A stretch of DNA of 64,000 nt, from the NCBI RefSeq assembly GCF_017163705.1, contig NZ_JAFIWB010000001.1:62001-126000 (forward strand), read 5' to 3'. Below the pieces are notes generated by a model that had not been told where the DNA came from, searched no databases, and saw nothing but the letters and a program-made list of their open reading frames with translations. The stretch is from Xanthomonas bonasiae. GTDB lineage: Bacteria; Pseudomonadota; Gammaproteobacteria; Xanthomonadales; Xanthomonadaceae. The translations under genes and the position numbers were made by a program. Shown here in pieces: positions 62,690 through 64,000 of this stretch (within the stretch, counting starts at the first letter, position 1; the number at the start of each line of letters is the position of its first letter).

Positions 62690-63013
62690 GTGAGCCACGC
62701 TCCGTGCCTGCTCGTGGATGTCGAAGCCGAACTGGCGCATTGGAAGGTGCTGCACGGGGAAGGCAAGCTGGGGCCGCAGTCCTTCAGCGAGCATGCGCGT
62801 CTGATCAAGATGGCCTGCGATGTGTTTCTGCAGCTGCCGCGCGAGTCCAACGAGGTGCGCATGCAGCGCCTGCGCCAGCGCTACGACGCCGAACATCCGT
62901 GGCCGCGCATCGCCTGGAACGATGCCGAAGCCTTCGTGCTGGCCTGCTGGGCCAGGCTCGACGGTTCCGAGCGGCGCGATACCCAGCCAGATCCTGCCCC
63001 TGTCCCCGCCTGA
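62690..63013 (+). CDS. conserved-looking hypothetical protein
   Basis: 107 residues, starting at GTG with AGGAG eight bases upstream. Mostly helical and soluble (VEAELAHWKVLHGEGKLGPQ, LIKMACDVFLQLPRESNEVRMQRLRQRY in pieces, WNDAEAFVLACWARL). No family recognised. The next small gene starts 16 bases after its stop, so the two form an operon. Confidence 0.7.
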   Translation: MSHAPCLLVDVEAELAHWKVLHGEGKLGPQSFSEHARLIKMACDVFLQLPRESNEVRMQRLRQRYDAEHPWPRIAWNDAEAFVLACWARLDGSERRDTQPDPAPVPA

Positions 63014-63029
63014 CCCTGGAGGCACGCCC

Positions 63030-63206
63030 ATGTCCAACCCACCCAATCGCGAGAACGCGGACAGTCCGCAGCAGCGCGGCCACACGCCCGACAAGCTGCG
63101 CAACGACGCGGCGCAGTGGAAGGACCGCGACCAGCCGGACAGCGACCCCAAACGCGACCACGCCGATCCGGAGCGCGACTACCCGAGGCCGGACGGCAGC
63201 GAGTAG
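63030..63206 (+). CDS. small hydrophilic protein
   Basis: 58 residues, almost wholly Asp, Arg, Pro, Gln, Asn and Lys (DSPQQRGHTPDKLRNDAAQW, DQPDSDPKRDHADPERDYP), so probably disordered. GGAGG lies seven bases before the ATG. It resembles stress-type hydrophilins in composition only. Paired with the gene at 62690-63013. Confidence 0.65.
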   Translation: MSNPPNRENADSPQQRGHTPDKLRNDAAQWKDRDQPDSDPKRDHADPERDYPRPDGSE

Positions 63207-63340
63207 GCAGATACACAGCCGGCGTTACAGCGCCGGCGATTCCAGACTCACGCACCGGGCATCGCGCTGCGGCGCGCTCACCGACGCTCGCGCCACCGCG
63301 CCAGCGTCCGTCCCTCGGCGCGCCCTGCGACGCCACGCCC

Positions 63341-64000
63341 TCAGCGCAGGCTGGACCCGCGCACGATGCAGCGCCCGCTCAGCACCACCTTGCGCATCGG
63401 CAGGGTCGGCGCATTCAGCCGCTCCAGCAGCAATGACATCGCGGTGCGGCCCATGTCCTCCACCGGCTGTTCGATCACGGTGATGCCCGGCTCGACCAGG
63501 TCGGTCCAGCTCTCGTTGTCGAAGCCGGCCAGCGCCAGGTCCTGCGGAATGCGCAGGCCGGCGCCGCGCGCCGCCTTCAGCGCGCCCATCAGCAACAGGC
63601 TGTTGCTGGCCACCAGCGCCTCCGGGCGCTCGGGTTGCGCCAGCCACGCCTGCACCTCGGCGGTCGCCGCCTCCGCGCTAGGCGCCACCTCGCGGTAGCT
63701 CGGCGCCAGGCCGTGCGCCTGCATCGCCGCCAGATAGCCGTCGCGGCGCTCGGCGGCGGTGCTGCTGGTCTTGCCGAACAGCCCGCCGATGCGCCGCAAG
63801 CCGCGCTCGGCCAGGTGCTCGATCAAGCTCGCCATCGCCGCGGCATTGTCCAGCACCACGCTGTCGTGCACGCCGGCCTTGCCGGCACGGTCGAGCAGCA
63901 CCACCGGATAGTCGAAGTTCAACTTCGGCAACTGGCTCTGGGTGGTGCGGGTCGGCGCGAAGATCAGGCCACTGACCCGTTCTTCCTGCATCAGCTGCAG
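63341..64000 (-). CDS. LacI-family transcriptional regulator (N-terminus beyond right edge)
   Basis: 219 residues are visible; the frame is open to the window end, so the DNA-binding helix-turn-helix lies outside. The periplasmic-binding-like sensor domain is clear: VSGLIFAPT, YPVVLLDRAG, LIEHLAERGLRRIGGLFG, ERRDGYLAAMQAHGL, ALVASNSLLLMGALKAARGAGLRIPQDLALAGFDNESW in pieces and EPGITVIEQPVEDMGRTAMSLLLERL. Such regulators control sugar-use genes; the target operon should lie nearby outside the window. Confidence 0.93.
   Translation of the reverse strand: MQLMQEERVSGLIFAPTRTTQSQLPKLNFDYPVVLLDRAGKAGVHDSVVLDNAAAMASLIEHLAERGLRRIGGLFGKTSSTAAERRDGYLAAMQAHGLAPSYREVAPSAEAATAEVQAWLAQPERPEALVASNSLLLMGALKAARGAGLRIPQDLALAGFDNESWTDLVEPGITVIEQPVEDMGRTAMSLLLERLNAPTLPMRKVVLSGRCIVRGSSLR

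Noticed and set aside
62690-63206. Toxin-antitoxin pair
   Set aside because: Two small genes are adjacent, but neither shows a known toxin fold or DNA-binding antitoxin motif; the second is a disordered hydrophilic protein.

Overview
The window is a high-GC gammaproteobacterial chromosome segment that reads as Xanthomonas or a close relative, probably from the early-branching translucens/sacchari/albilineans side (inference; no marker here fixes the species). The main pointers are the run csrA-alaS-recX-recA-lexA, a LexA box of the Xanthomonas type (TTAGTA...TACTAA) in front of lexA, nlpD without a following rpoS, and several Xanthomonadaceae-only small proteins.

Layout. 1-7,671: accessory region. 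It holds a secreted RHS-repeat protein running off the left edge, an H-NS family protein, then a visibly AT-rich patch (about 3,000-6,000) with a membrane protein and a two-gene operon (membrane patatin phospholipase plus an 80-residue protein). A tyrosine integrase follows, abutting tRNA-Ser(GCT), which is the likely attachment site. 7,753-23,390: core information-processing genes, namely csrA, alaS, recX, recA, lexA, ubiB, pncC (CinA C-terminal type), hflX, hfq, miaA, folP, ftsH, rlmE, yhbY and an Mth938-like gene. 23,484-34,281: a second core run that includes the chain eno-ftsB-ispD-ispF-truD and surE-pcm-yqaA-nlpD, many genes overlapping by 1-4 bases, plus kdsA and pyrG. 34,419-44,503: parE, a CDP-diacylglycerol pyrophosphatase, an unrecognised three-gene locus (one papain-like cysteine-peptidase candidate and two large proteins homologous to each other), and an S10 carboxypeptidase. 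44,621-64,000: phosphate transport (pit plus DUF47), a CBS transporter-type protein, ExoD, several oxidoreductases, trhO, an FKBP lipoprotein, a class-C-type serine hydrolase, a GAF-PAS-GGDEF diguanylate cyclase, GNAT, a glutamate-synthase-like protein, a nucleotide-sugar dehydrogenase, two small proteins and a LacI-type regulator cut by the right edge.

The most unusual structure is at gene 3' ends. (1) The last codons of nlpD are repeated downstream in about three tandem 149-bp units. (2) A 99-bp copy of the parE 3' end, mostly with silent differences, lies 1.26 kb beyond parE on the far side of cdh. (3) A G-rich element able to form a G-quadruplex lies on the sense strand at the ends of parE, the S10 peptidase, pit, the SDR gene and trhO; in trhO it has become part of the protein. 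Together with the three-gene locus at 38,453-42,662 and the patatin operon, these are the parts most worth following up.

Coordinates were worked out by hand from the sequence; start codons were chosen by ribosome-binding site, overlap and family alignment from memory. No database search was possible.
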